Origin: Novipirellula artificiosorum
Lineage (GTDB): Bacteria; Planctomycetota; Planctomycetia; Pirellulales; Pirellulaceae
Length of the DNA stretch: 64,000 nucleotides
Direction: 5' to 3'
Assembly: GCF_007860135.1 (NCBI RefSeq)
Contig: NZ_SJPV01000002.1
Span: 1 to 64,000, forward strand
The notes under the pieces are model-generated. The model was not told the origin of the DNA. It did not search any database and saw only the letters and a program-made list of their open reading frames with translations. The stretch's first letter is position 1. The number at the start of each line of letters is the position of its first letter. Shown one piece after another: positions 51,318 to 59,546 of the stretch. The position numbers and the translations under genes are program-made.

Positions 51318-51545
51318 CTACTGCCCCTTGTTGGGACGAACGTCCTTGGTCGCGGCGGGGCCTGTTTGCGAAGCTTTACGGTTTTCGCGTTGAATAGCGT
51401 CGTAGACTTCCTGGCGATGAACCGGAATCGATTGCGGTGCTTCGATACCTAAGCGAACCTTATCACCTCGTATATCCACAATGGTGACGACAACATCGTC
51501 GCCAATCATGATACTTTCGTCGCGGTGTCGGGAAAGGACGAGCAT
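51318..51545 (-). CDS. csrA: Carbon storage regulator CsrA
   Basis: A 75-residue RNA-binding dimer that blocks or stabilises mRNAs at GGA motifs. The family sequence is complete: MLVLSRHRDESIMIGDDVVV, then TIVDIRGDKVRLGIEAPQSI, then PVHRQEVYDAIQRENR. A short basic tail follows. In many bacteria csrA lies beside fliW and flagellin genes and represses flagellin translation; here it precedes flagellin on the same strand, with no fliW visible between them. Confidence 0.96.
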   Translation of the reverse strand: MLVLSRHRDESIMIGDDVVVTIVDIRGDKVRLGIEAPQSIPVHRQEVYDAIQRENRKASQTGPAATKDVRPNKGQ

Positions 51546-51954
51546 GGTGCCCTCGAGGTGCTGATGTGGGATGGGATCAAAAGTTGTCTGAACCGAGAGA
51601 AATCCGTTCTCTGGGTCGATTTGTCAAAGGATGGTGGGCACAGACGCAGAGCGAACGAATTTCTTTGCATTCGCATGAGTTGCCAACACCTAACAAATCG
51701 TCCGAACCCCCTGGAATATTAACGTACGCACGACGAAGTCCGGCCATGCCGATCATGATGGTTCGTCGCAAAATGCCCTGTTTCGGCATCCTACCAATTT
51801 GACATGCATTTCAGCGCGATTGTTCGGAGGAACCGGTCCGATTGCAGCGAATAGGCAACAAAAAAACCGACCCGCTGCGAGTGCCCTGATTGTGGACTCG
51901 TCAACGCATCGGCTTTGTATCTCGCCCAATTTAGGCGGGGAGCCGGTTTTCGAA
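51546..51954. other. Gene-free interval
   Basis: About 410 bases between the superoxide dismutase gene and csrA, both on the minus strand. Overlapping short frames show no family resemblance. A seven-base A-run on the plus strand (a T-run for minus-strand transcription) near 51861 lies downstream of the superoxide dismutase gene and might belong to a terminator, but I see no convincing stem. Confidence 0.4.
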
Positions 51955-52578
51955 CTACATCGCAGCCTTGCAGCGGTCGGATACGGCATCCCAATCGACG
52001 ACATTCCAGAAGGCCGAAATGTAATCGGGACGTCGGTTTTGGTAATTCAAATAATAGGCGTGCTCCCAGACATCAAGTCCAAGAATGGGCGTTCCGCCAA
52101 TTCCGGCGATCTCTTTCCCCATCAGCGGGCTATCTTGATTCGCAGTGCTGCCAACCTTCAACTCGCCATTTTCAACAACTAACCATGCCCAACCGCTACC
52201 AAAACGAGTTGCACCGGCATTCGCGAATTGCTCTTTCATCGCATCAAACGATCCAAACGCCTTATCGATTGCGGCGGCGAGGTCACCCGATGGAGCCCCT
52301 CCTTTGCCCGCTCCCATCACGGTCCAGAACAGCGAGTGATTTGCGTGTCCGCCACCGTTATTGCGGACCGCACCGCGCTTGCCTTCGGGTACCGCGGACA
52401 GGTCCGAGATCAAATCCTCGATCGACTTGCCTTCGACGGCGCTTCCGGCGATCGCATCGTTGACTTTGCTGATGTAGGCTTGATGATGCTTCGTGTGATG
52501 GATTTCCATCGTTTGAGCGTCAATGTGAGGTGCCAAGGCGTCGTAGGCATAGGGGAGTGCAGGCAGTGTGTAAGCCAT
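51955..52578 (-). CDS. sodA: Superoxide dismutase, Mn type
   Basis: A 207-residue Fe/Mn superoxide dismutase that converts superoxide to peroxide and oxygen. Metal ligands lie in [13 protein letters not shown] (first histidine), [11 protein letters not shown] (second) and [19 protein letters not shown] (aspartate and third histidine). GGGHANHS in the first half with STANQDSPL in the second is the Mn-type arrangement of the active-site glutamine. No signal peptide, so cytoplasmic. Confidence 0.94.
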   Translation of the reverse strand: MAYTLPALPYAYDALAPHIDAQTMEIHHTKHHQAYISKVNDAIAGSAVEGKSIEDLISDLSAVPEGKRGAVRNNGGGHANHSLFWTVMGAGKGGAPSGDLAAAIDKAFGSFDAMKEQFANAGATRFGSGWAWLVVENGELKVGSTANQDSPLMGKEIAGIGGTPILGLDVWEHAYYLNYQNRRPDYISAFWNVVDWDAVSDRCKAAM

Positions 52579-52742
52579 GATTTTTTTGTTCGCTCCAAAG
52601 TGAAGGACAGAATTGTGGTGAGGAGAGTTTCTAAAACGATAGCGGCGCGGTCAAGCAAAGGAAATAACCCCATCCGCGTTCAATGCGCAATTCAAACGTC
52701 TACGCATCTGCAATACCGGTGTGATTTGCTTGCCAAATGGAC

Positions 52743-53516
52743 CTAACTTTTTCGCGTGTCCACGAGAATATCTGCTAAAGCGTCACGCAATGGATCGTCC
52801 TCGGGGCCACAAAACCCCCAATGCTGACGCCGCCGCCACCCTTCCGCATAGGCGAATTTTCCGCTCCGCCGGCCCATCTCAACACTCAAATCACGCAGCG
52901 TTTGCAGATAGCTGTCGAGCCCCTGGCTCTCATCGAGCCACTCTCGTTGGCTCGCATGGCAGGCCAAGGCGTCCACTTTCCGCTCGATCACCTCCTTTTC
53001 ATCAAGGTACATATGAGGTTCGACGAATTCGCCAAGCGGCGTGTGCAGCCCGACCGGTTGAGCATGATAGACCGTCACCGGATCCATGTAGACGCTTGTT
53101 TCCGGGTCGCTTTCAAAATTTGGCATCCCGTGAGCAAAGGCGGCACTGACCGCCAACCGGCAAGCTGTTTCGTGGTCTTCCATGTAGTCAACCGGCGAAT
53201 GGGTCAAGACAATCTTTGGTTTTGCCGTTCGCACAATCGCAGCCACTTTGCGAAGATTCGCCGTGGTGTAGCTCGCTTCCATGTCGGGATAGATCGGGTC
53301 GTAAAACGTCGCCCCCAGAACATCGCATGCGTTCTTGGCCTCTTGCAAACGGGTTTTAGCGCATGTGAAACGGTCCATCGTGGTCGATCCGCGAGACCCA
53401 TCACAGAGATTGACGTAGTGCAGATCCCAGCCGCGAAGTCCGAGTTGCAGCAGGGCACCGGCCATGTAAAACTCAATGTCATCTGGATGAGCGGCAATGG
53501 CAAGAACAGCAGGCAT
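52743..53516 (-). CDS. PIG-L/LmbE family deacetylase
   Basis: A 257-residue zinc-dependent N-deacetylase of the GlcNAc-PI de-N-acetylase superfamily. The metal site is AAHPDDIEFYMAGALLQLG (HPDD), with THSPVDYMEDHETACRLAVS supplying the other histidine, and CDGSRGSTTM beside it. Relatives deacetylate amino-sugar conjugates; planctomycete members have unknown substrates. No signal peptide. Its neighbour upstream is a truncated peptidase gene, so no operon role is clear. Confidence 0.87.
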   Translation of the reverse strand: MPAVLAIAAHPDDIEFYMAGALLQLGLRGWDLHYVNLCDGSRGSTTMDRFTCAKTRLQEAKNACDVLGATFYDPIYPDMEASYTTANLRKVAAIVRTAKPKIVLTHSPVDYMEDHETACRLAVSAAFAHGMPNFESDPETSVYMDPVTVYHAQPVGLHTPLGEFVEPHMYLDEKEVIERKVDALACHASQREWLDESQGLDSYLQTLRDLSVEMGRRSGKFAYAEGWRRRQHWGFCGPEDDPLRDALADILVDTRKS

Positions 53517-53564
53517 GAGGGTACTTTCTCGTGGAGGTTGTAGCGGAAGGTTTCGGGCGGTTTG

Positions 53565-54274
53565 TTAAAAACGAACAGATTGCCAAGACTGAAAAATAGG
53601 CGATTTTTCATCCTTTTGGTATCCGACTAGATACCAAGCGGTCCGCGAAACGAATCGATTTGCCAACGTCACCACAAACCCGTTTTTCAGCGTCTGTTGC
53701 CAGCACTCATCGTCCGCCGCCGAACGCGAAGCACGGAATCGAACAACGACCTTCCATCCGTCGGGGGGCGTGACATCAACGGATAACCGGATCGTGTCTC
53801 CCTCTTGCTCGACAACGGGGTGCAGCTCAACAAGCAGCTCCGTCGTCTCCGCGTGAAGTTCCGCAGCCTCGCCCAGCAGTTGATAGTGTTCGTCGACCGC
53901 TTCGTTCAGCGAGTAACCCGAAGCCTGGAAAACCGAACGCCAAAGTGCGACACCGTTGAGCCCTTCGCTGTGCTGCTTGTTGGCAAACGTGCGAGCAAGT
54001 TTGCCTATCGATTCATCGCCAAACTTACGTACGATTGCTGCTGCAAACACCTCTCCTAGCTCATACACCAACATCGGTTCGTGTTCCTGACGAAGTCGAT
54101 CGTTGTCGACCAATCGGTCAAAGTTGGCGTCCTCACGGCGCATCAGCACTGCGGCCGCCAATCGTTGAGCCGCCAAACTCGGATCGCTAAAAAAACGACG
54201 TTCGATGTAGGTCGCAACCCCTTCGTGAAAGAAACGAACCGAGTCGAAATTCTCACGCAGCTGGTTGTTCGATA
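53565..54274 (-). pseudogene. Peptidase MA-like (gluzincin) gene, 5'-truncated by a MITE
   Basis: The residual frame encodes about 235 residues and begins at the MITE boundary. Near its start is RFFHEGVATYIERRFF, which resembles the segment carrying the third zinc ligand (glutamate) in peptidase MA/M1-like gluzincins; the HExxH helix that should precede it is missing. A helical middle (HEPMLVYELGEVFAAAIV, LNGVALWRSVFQASGYSLNE) and a beta-rich C-terminal domain (VEQEGDTIRLSVDVTPPDGW) follow. The frame continues into the MITE to an ATG at 54341, giving a spurious 24-residue leader. The sequence on the other side of the MITE has an in-frame stop and no recognisable missing half, so the gene is very likely dead. 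Confidence 0.65.
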
Positions 54275-54399
54275 GTGGACCGTCAAGGTTTAAACTGCGA
54301 GTTGGGACGTAGTGGACTTCATCAGAAGTCCCTAAGAGCATTTGAGTAACGGATTTTTGGCGAAATCCACTGCCATAAAATTTTATGCTGACGGTCCGC
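54275..54399. mobile_element. MITE copy C
   Basis: A 125-bp copy in the same orientation as copy A, flanked by TA on both sides (54273-54274 and 54400-54401). Left end GTGGACCGTCAAGG, right end ATGCTGACGGTCCGC with one substitution in the terminal repeat. It abuts the 5' end of a truncated peptidase gene. Confidence 0.85.
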
Positions 54400-54446
54400 T
54401 AGCGGTCTATCACACCTTCGTTTGAGGGTTGTCGCGAATTGGTGGA

Positions 54447-54488
54447 ACGGACTTCCTGTCCGTCATTTGTTGACTGGAAGTCCGTCCT
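54447..54488. repeat. Nested palindromes between MITE C and pheS
   Basis: ACGGAC-TTCCT-GTCCGT is a perfect six-base stem (54447-54463). GGACTTCC at its left pairs alternatively with GGAAGTCC near 54476-54483. The gap between pheS and the MITE thus holds a structured repeat that could end the pheS transcript. Confidence 0.55.
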
Positions 54489-54556
54489 GCCCCAATTCTT
54501 AGCGGTGACAAACCACTCAGAGCATGAGCGAAAGCCACCCCTTGCAGGAAGGCCCG

Positions 54557-55585
54557 CTAGAACTGCCGCAAAAACCTTAAGTCTCCGCTGTACAGATCAC
54601 GGATATCGGTGATCCCGTGGCGTCGCATGCACAACCGCTCAACGCCCAACCCGAACGCGAATCCGCTAACCGTTTCAGGATCGTAGCCAACCGCTTCGAA
54701 CACCGCGGGATCCACCATCCCAGCGCCACCAAACTCGATCCATTGGTCGTTCCAAAGGAAGTCGACTTCAACGCTCGGTTCGGTGAAGGGGAAAAACGAC
54801 GGACGGAATCGAATCTGAACGTCGCCGCCAAGGTAATTGGTCGCAAACACCCGCAACACGGTCTTCAGATTCGCCATCGTGACGTGCTCGTCGACATACA
54901 GACCTTCCATCTGATGAAACATCGGAAAGTGGGTCGCATCGGGATCGTCGGGTCGATAAACACGTCCAAGGGAGATCACTCGGATCGGCGGCTGGCGTCG
55001 TTCCATCACGCGAATCTGTACCGTGCTCGTCTGGCTCCGCAACAATTGCTCGCCCTCGATTGCACGATCCGAAGTCGCCGAGGCGGTCGCAAGGTAAAAA
55101 TTATCGAGCGGATCGCGAGCGGGATGATCCTCTGGAATGTTTAGTGCTACGAAGTTGTGCCAAGGATCCTCCACTTCGGGGCCTTCGGCCGCTTCAAAGC
55201 CCATCCGTCCCATGATCTCCATCAAATGATTGATCGTCTGCGTGATCGGATGGATGTGGCCGATGTTTGGCTGAATTCCAGGCAGCGTTGCATCAAAGCT
55301 GGGGTCAATCCCCGCTTCGCCTCCACCTCCCAGTATGGATTGGGAAGTTTCGAACGCCGCTTGGACCTTTGACTTGAATTCGTTCAACCGCATACCGGCA
55401 GCTTTACGATCGCTCGGATCGATGCCGCCCATCTGCTTTTGAACGTCTTTCAGCGCACCCTTCTTGGCACCGAGGAAGCGAACACGCGATTCCTCGAGCG
55501 CGCCGGCGTCACTGGCAGCATCAAACGCAGCCAACGCCTCTTGCTCGAGTTCGTCAAGGGTCGATAGGAATGACTCAAGTGACAT
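54557..55585 (-). CDS. pheS: Phenylalanine--tRNA ligase alpha subunit
   Basis: A 342-residue class II synthetase subunit. The N-terminal coiled coil binds tRNA (residues 1-85). The catalytic core has [20 protein letters not shown], motif 2 with [20 protein letters not shown] and [10 protein letters not shown], and motif 3 [20 protein letters not shown]. It forms an alpha2-beta2 enzyme with PheT, which is not encoded in the window. It follows rplT by 44 bases and is likely co-transcribed with the ribosomal protein genes. Confidence 0.96.
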   Translation of the reverse strand: MSLESFLSTLDELEQEALAAFDAASDAGALEESRVRFLGAKKGALKDVQKQMGGIDPSDRKAAGMRLNEFKSKVQAAFETSQSILGGGGEAGIDPSFDATLPGIQPNIGHIHPITQTINHLMEIMGRMGFEAAEGPEVEDPWHNFVALNIPEDHPARDPLDNFYLATASATSDRAIEGEQLLRSQTSTVQIRVMERRQPPIRVISLGRVYRPDDPDATHFPMFHQMEGLYVDEHVTMANLKTVLRVFATNYLGGDVQIRFRPSFFPFTEPSVEVDFLWNDQWIEFGGAGMVDPAVFEAVGYDPETVSGFAFGLGVERLCMRRHGITDIRDLYSGDLRFLRQF

Positions 55586-55629
55586 GATTTGCTGCCGTCC
55601 CGTCGGATCAAATTAGCGGGACCTCGGCC

Positions 55630-55986
55630 TTACGCCGCCAGGGCTTCCTTTACCTTCTCGCAAACCTGCTTGAAGCCTTCCTTATCGTGGATCGCCATTT
55701 CCGAGAGCGTTTTTCGATCCAATTCGATGCCAGCCTTGTTGAGTCCAAAGATGAATTCGCTGTATCGGATGCCGTGTTCTCGACAAGCCGCATTGATGCG
55801 GACAATCCAAAGCCGGCGGAAATCCCGTTTGCGGACTCGACGATCACGGAAGGCGTACGCGCCGCTGCGAAGCAACGTCTCTTTGACGGTTCGAGTCAGC
55901 TTGCTCCGTCCGCCACGAAAGCCTTTGGCTCGCTTGAACAGACGCTTTTTGGATTGCCGACGAGCGGCACCTTTGGTGGTACGCAT
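55630..55986 (-). CDS. rplT: 50S ribosomal protein L20
   Basis: A 118-residue L20 with a typical basic N-terminal tail ([20 protein letters not shown]) and globular domain ([40 protein letters not shown]). The ATG at 55986 gives the family N-terminus; the longer open frame to 56061 does not. It binds 23S rRNA early in assembly and in many bacteria represses its own operon. Confidence 0.97.
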   Translation of the reverse strand: MRTTKGAARRQSKKRLFKRAKGFRGGRSKLTRTVKETLLRSGAYAFRDRRVRKRDFRRLWIVRINAACREHGIRYSEFIFGLNKAGIELDRKTLSEMAIHDKEGFKQVCEKVKEALAA

Positions 55987-56192
55987 GGGAAATGCTTCCG
56001 GTGATAAAAGGGATTTGGATCGACGCGATAGGATCCATCGGTTCAGGCCCCGGTGGTCCATGCCACCGATGTTTCTGCCCAGCCGAATGGGTTTCGGAAT
56101 CGACTTTCAAAAGGAGTGAAAAGCAGAACCCACCCTGAGTTCTGCAATGAATCGAAAACGGAGTCGTCGCAGGCGAATGACGGAACTCCGAA

Positions 56193-56399
56193 TTAGTTAC
56201 TGTAGCCGTTTAACGCAGCGTGGATCGTGGGCTCCATGCAAGCATCGAGCGATGTGGTGCCACGAAGGTTACGTCGGCGTTTCTTGCTAAGACCCTTGGC
56301 CAAGTGACTCGTTCCGCTCGAACGGTGCATCGCTTTACCTTTGGCCGACAAACGGAAACGCTTTTTCGTTCCTTTGTGGGTTTTGACTTTGTTACCCAT
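56193..56399 (-). CDS. rpmI: 50S ribosomal protein L35
   Basis: A 68-residue L35 with the family signature NKVKTHKGTKKRFRLSAKGK then SGTSHLAKGLSKKRRRNLRG. It precedes rplT by about 206 bases, longer than the usual short gap, and this spacer could hold a regulatory structure. infC, the usual first gene of this operon, is not immediately upstream. Confidence 0.97.
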   Translation of the reverse strand: MGNKVKTHKGTKKRFRLSAKGKAMHRSSGTSHLAKGLSKKRRRNLRGTTSLDACMEPTIHAALNGYSN

Positions 56400-56538
56400 T
56401 AAAAAATATCCGCTAGCGTGATTTTTCGTGGTTTCTGCGTTGTCGATCTCTCCAACGCCGGCTCAACAACTCGTTTGTGAGCGAACAGACGGCGAAAGAT
56501 AGCGAATTGTCTCGATTTGCGAAAGTCCTCCGCCGCCT

Positions 56539-57468
56539 CTACCGCGAAAAACGCTGCAAAAGGAGCTGATTCATCTCGTCGGTCGCCTCCGAAACGGCAT
56601 CCTGCCAGCGAGCATCGCCATATTTCTGCACAAACGGCTCGCGGCGATAGGCGAAAATGAGATTCCGCGAGTTATTCACAATCGCCCCACTGCCCTCAGA
56701 ATCGAAACCGGCCAAAACATCCGCGGCACTTCCCCCTTGAGCGCCGAAGCCAGGGATCAGGATCCAACTGTTCGGCATCGCAGCCCGCATTTCCGCCAAT
56801 TGCTCGGGGTAGGTTGCCCCCACCACCGCCCCCACAGGCCCATAGCCACTCGCGCCGATCCGGCCCTGGTTCAACTCACTCACCAATTCAGCCACCCGAC
56901 CGTAAACGGTCTGGCCATCCGTAACCCGATCTTGCAGCAGCCCGCCCCCCGGGTTCGACGTTTTAACCAACACGAAAACCCCGCTCGCCCTTCGGTCGCA
57001 AACTTCAACAAAGGGCTCGAGACTGTCGCGTCCCAAATAGGGGCTGATCGTCAGCGAGTCGCTCCCCCAGGGGCTGGCGTCACCCGTCCCAAGGTAGGCC
57101 TGAGCATATGCTGTTGCCGTACTACCAATGTCATTGCGTTTTGCATCGGTGATCACCAGCAGCCCCGATTCGGAGGCGTAGCGGATCACATCGCCGAGCG
57201 CGATCATGCCCGCTGGCCCGAGTTGCTCGAAGAAAGCTGCTTGAGGCTTGACGATCGGAACGCGATCCTTCACCACATCGATAATCTCTCGGCAAAACTG
57301 AGTGTAGGCAGCCGCCTTCGCATCGGGAGAACCGCCGTCGGCGAGTTGAGCGATCGCGCGCGGCAATTGATCGAGTCGCGGATCCAAGCCCACACAGGTG
57401 ACCGAGCGGGTTCGGCCAACCGCATCGGCAAGACGATCGGCAAACGAAGTGGAATCGGTAGCGTTCAT
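56539..57468 (-). CDS. pyrF: Orotidine 5'-phosphate decarboxylase (type 2)
   Basis: A 309-residue enzyme that decarboxylates OMP to UMP, the last step of UMP synthesis. TCVGLDPRLDQLP opens the barrel and the catalytic site is LVITDAKRNDIGSTATAYAQ with the K-x-x-D pair. The C-terminal phosphate-binding strand is ILIPGFGAQGG. The extra length and DAKRNDIGSTA motif mark the type 2 subfamily. It is divergent from the Dabb-protein gene downstream. Confidence 0.95.
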   Translation of the reverse strand: MNATDSTSFADRLADAVGRTRSVTCVGLDPRLDQLPRAIAQLADGGSPDAKAAAYTQFCREIIDVVKDRVPIVKPQAAFFEQLGPAGMIALGDVIRYASESGLLVITDAKRNDIGSTATAYAQAYLGTGDASPWGSDSLTISPYLGRDSLEPFVEVCDRRASGVFVLVKTSNPGGGLLQDRVTDGQTVYGRVAELVSELNQGRIGASGYGPVGAVVGATYPEQLAEMRAAMPNSWILIPGFGAQGGSAADVLAGFDSEGSGAIVNNSRNLIFAYRREPFVQKYGDARWQDAVSEATDEMNQLLLQRFSR

Positions 57469-57662
57469 GAGTGTCTCCGCGTTTGGAGGGAGTGAGCCAT
57501 GGCAAAATGAAGGCCGTGGGCAATTGGCAAACGAGAACCATCACGTTCTCTTTTCTTCGCCACTTTGCGTCAAGGTGGCACGGACGCACTCCGCCAACCA
57601 AATCTGCTATTCTCTTAGAAACGTTGTTCGTAGCTTCCACTCCCCCTCGAGAGCCTTCCTTG

Positions 57663-58400
57663 ATGAAACTGAAACTTGCACAACTGCTTTGTGTTGCCTT
57701 GGTGACCTGTTGCGTTTCCACGCCCAATGCTTCCGCCAGCCCGTCCGCGCCAACCGCAGCCGAAAAGGAGACTCGAGTGCTTCGCCATGCCGTTTTTTTC
57801 GCGTTTAACGATGAGGCGACGGAGGCCGACATCGAGAAGGTCGTCGACGCCTTCAAGGCGTTGCCAACCAAGATCGACACCATCACGGATTTTGCTTGCG
57901 GCGTGAATAACAGCCCGGAAGGTCTTAACGACGGATTTACACATTGCTTCCTGCTAACGTTCAAGGATGAAGCGGGCCGTGCGAAATACCTTCCACACCC
58001 CGCTCACAAAGCCTTTGGAAAGGTTCTCGGACCTCACATGAAGGATGTGTTCGTCGTCGACTACTGGGGCGACGCAAGCGAGGATACCGCCGAGAAAAAA
58101 ACGCTGCGACACGCGGTGTTCTTCAAGTTCAAAGACGATGCACCGGCGGAAGGGATCAAAGCCGTCGAACAAGCCTTCGCGGCACTTCCAGCAAAGATTG
58201 ACTCGATTACCGATTTTGAATGGGGCACCAACAACAGCCCGGAAACTCACGACGACGGATTCACGCACTGCTTCATGGTCACGTTTGACGACGATGCCGG
58301 GCGAGCCAAATACTTGCCCCATCCCGACCACGGCGCCTTTGTCGAAGTGTTGAAGCCCGTACTCGACAAAGTCCGAGTGTTGGACTTCTATACGAAGTGA
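57663..58400 (+). CDS. Secreted protein with two Dabb (stress-responsive A/B barrel) domains
   Basis: About 245 residues: a signal peptide (LKLAQLLCVALVTCCVSTPN) and two tandem Dabb ferredoxin-like domains that are near copies. The first has LRHAVFFAFNDEATEADIEK and DGFTHCFLLTFKDEAGRAKY; the second has LRHAVFFKFKDDAPAEGIKA and DGFTHCFMVTFDDDAGRAKY. Dabb proteins dimerise into beta barrels; a tandem pair can fold as one pseudo-dimer. Function unknown. The frame is open upstream to 57471, but the signal peptide sets the start. Its stop codon abuts that of the convergent MoxR gene. Confidence 0.88.
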   Translation: MKLKLAQLLCVALVTCCVSTPNASASPSAPTAAEKETRVLRHAVFFAFNDEATEADIEKVVDAFKALPTKIDTITDFACGVNNSPEGLNDGFTHCFLLTFKDEAGRAKYLPHPAHKAFGKVLGPHMKDVFVVDYWGDASEDTAEKKTLRHAVFFKFKDDAPAEGIKAVEQAFAALPAKIDSITDFEWGTNNSPETHDDGFTHCFMVTFDDDAGRAKYLPHPDHGAFVEVLKPVLDKVRVLDFYTK

Positions 58401-59546
58401 TCAGTCCCGGGGCACTTCCACGCCGCGAATCAACGATTGCAATTCTTCGTCCGCAGAGCGGCCTTCGATCTCCGCCTCTGCGGTCAATTGGACGCGGTGG
58501 CGTAGTGCCGGCAGTGCAATTTCAACCACATCGTCCGGAACGGCGTAGTCACGCCCAGAAAACGCCGCCAGCGTCCGGGCAGATTGCATCAAGGCAATTC
58601 CCGCTCGCGGCGACGCCCCGATGTGGAACGCTGGCCAGGTTCGTGTCGCGCGAACGATCTTATTGATGTAGTCGACCAAGCTCTCTTCAACCAAAACTTG
58701 GCCACACAACTGCATCGCTTCAAGGATCTGTTCTGGATGGGTTGTTTTTTGGATCTCGTCACGCAGCCGTTGGTTCAAATCGACTTGCAGGCTGTGCATC
58801 TTCAAAATCTCCGCTTCCTGATCCGACGTGGGATAGTCGACCCGCAGCTTGAACATGAATCGATCCAATTGTGCTTCGGGCAAATTGTAAGTCCCTTCGC
58901 TCTCAAGCGGATTCTGTGTCGCTAAAACCAAGAACGGTCGCGGTACACGGTGGCTCGTCCCATCAACGGTGACTCGGTACTCCTGCATGATTTCCAGCAG
59001 CGCGGCATGAGTCTTTGCAGGAGACCGGTTAATCTCGTCTGCCAACAACAATTGTGTGAAAACCGGCCCTGGCCGAAACCGGAACTCACTCCGCTGCATG
59101 TCATAGACCGGCGCGCCGGTAATATCCGATGGCATCAGGTCGGCGGTGAACTGGATTCGGCCGAATTCGCAACCGAGTGTTTGCCCGAGCGCGCGAACGA
59201 ACAACGTCTTGCCCAGCCCCGGCACCGATTCGATCAACACATGTCCGCCTGCGAACAATGCGGTCAGTGTGCCGAGCACCAATTCATCTTGTCCAACAAA
59301 GAGCTTGCCGACTTCCGATGCGATCCGTTCGTACAAGAGCTTTACCGGAGCCATTCGATTCGTCGTAGGACGGACGGTCGTTGCGGCTGCTGACTCGTCG
59401 GCCACCGTTTCGACTTCGATCACTTCACCAACCAACGGTTGGCCGGCGACAGACGCGGGATCGGTCGGCGCGTCGTTAGCCAAAGGGGGCACGGAAGGAG
59501 GGTCACCCGCAGGTTGCGGATCGGGATTGGGTTGCGGACTGTTCAA
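58401..59546 (-). CDS. MoxR-family AAA+ ATPase (second MoxR operon)
   Basis: A 381-residue MoxR ATPase with Walker A ESVPGLGKTLFVRALG, the signature IQFTADLMPSDITGAPVYDM, Walker B LLLADEINRSPAKTHAALLE and sensor 1 ATQNPLESEGTYNLPEAQLD. The first 63 residues are a Pro/Ala/Thr-rich extension not found in the window's other MoxR. The start is a TTG overlapping the stop of the DUF4350 gene (TTGA); the ATG at residue 64 (MAPVKLLYERIA) is the family-like alternative. It is last in its operon, and no DUF58 gene follows. Confidence 0.9.
   Translation of the reverse strand: MNSPQPNPDPQPAGDPPSVPPLANDAPTDPASVAGQPLVGEVIEVETVADESAAATTVRPTTNRMAPVKLLYERIASEVGKLFVGQDELVLGTLTALFAGGHVLIESVPGLGKTLFVRALGQTLGCEFGRIQFTADLMPSDITGAPVYDMQRSEFRFRPGPVFTQLLLADEINRSPAKTHAALLEIMQEYRVTVDGTSHRVPRPFLVLATQNPLESEGTYNLPEAQLDRFMFKLRVDYPTSDQEAEILKMHSLQVDLNQRLRDEIQKTTHPEQILEAMQLCGQVLVEESLVDYINKIVRATRTWPAFHIGASPRAGIALMQSARTLAAFSGRDYAVPDDVVEIALPALRHRVQLTAEAEIEGRSADEELQSLIRGVEVPRD

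Noticed and set aside
51840-51900. Rho-independent terminator after the superoxide dismutase gene
   Set aside because: A T-run is present on the transcribed strand, but no adequate GC stem precedes it.
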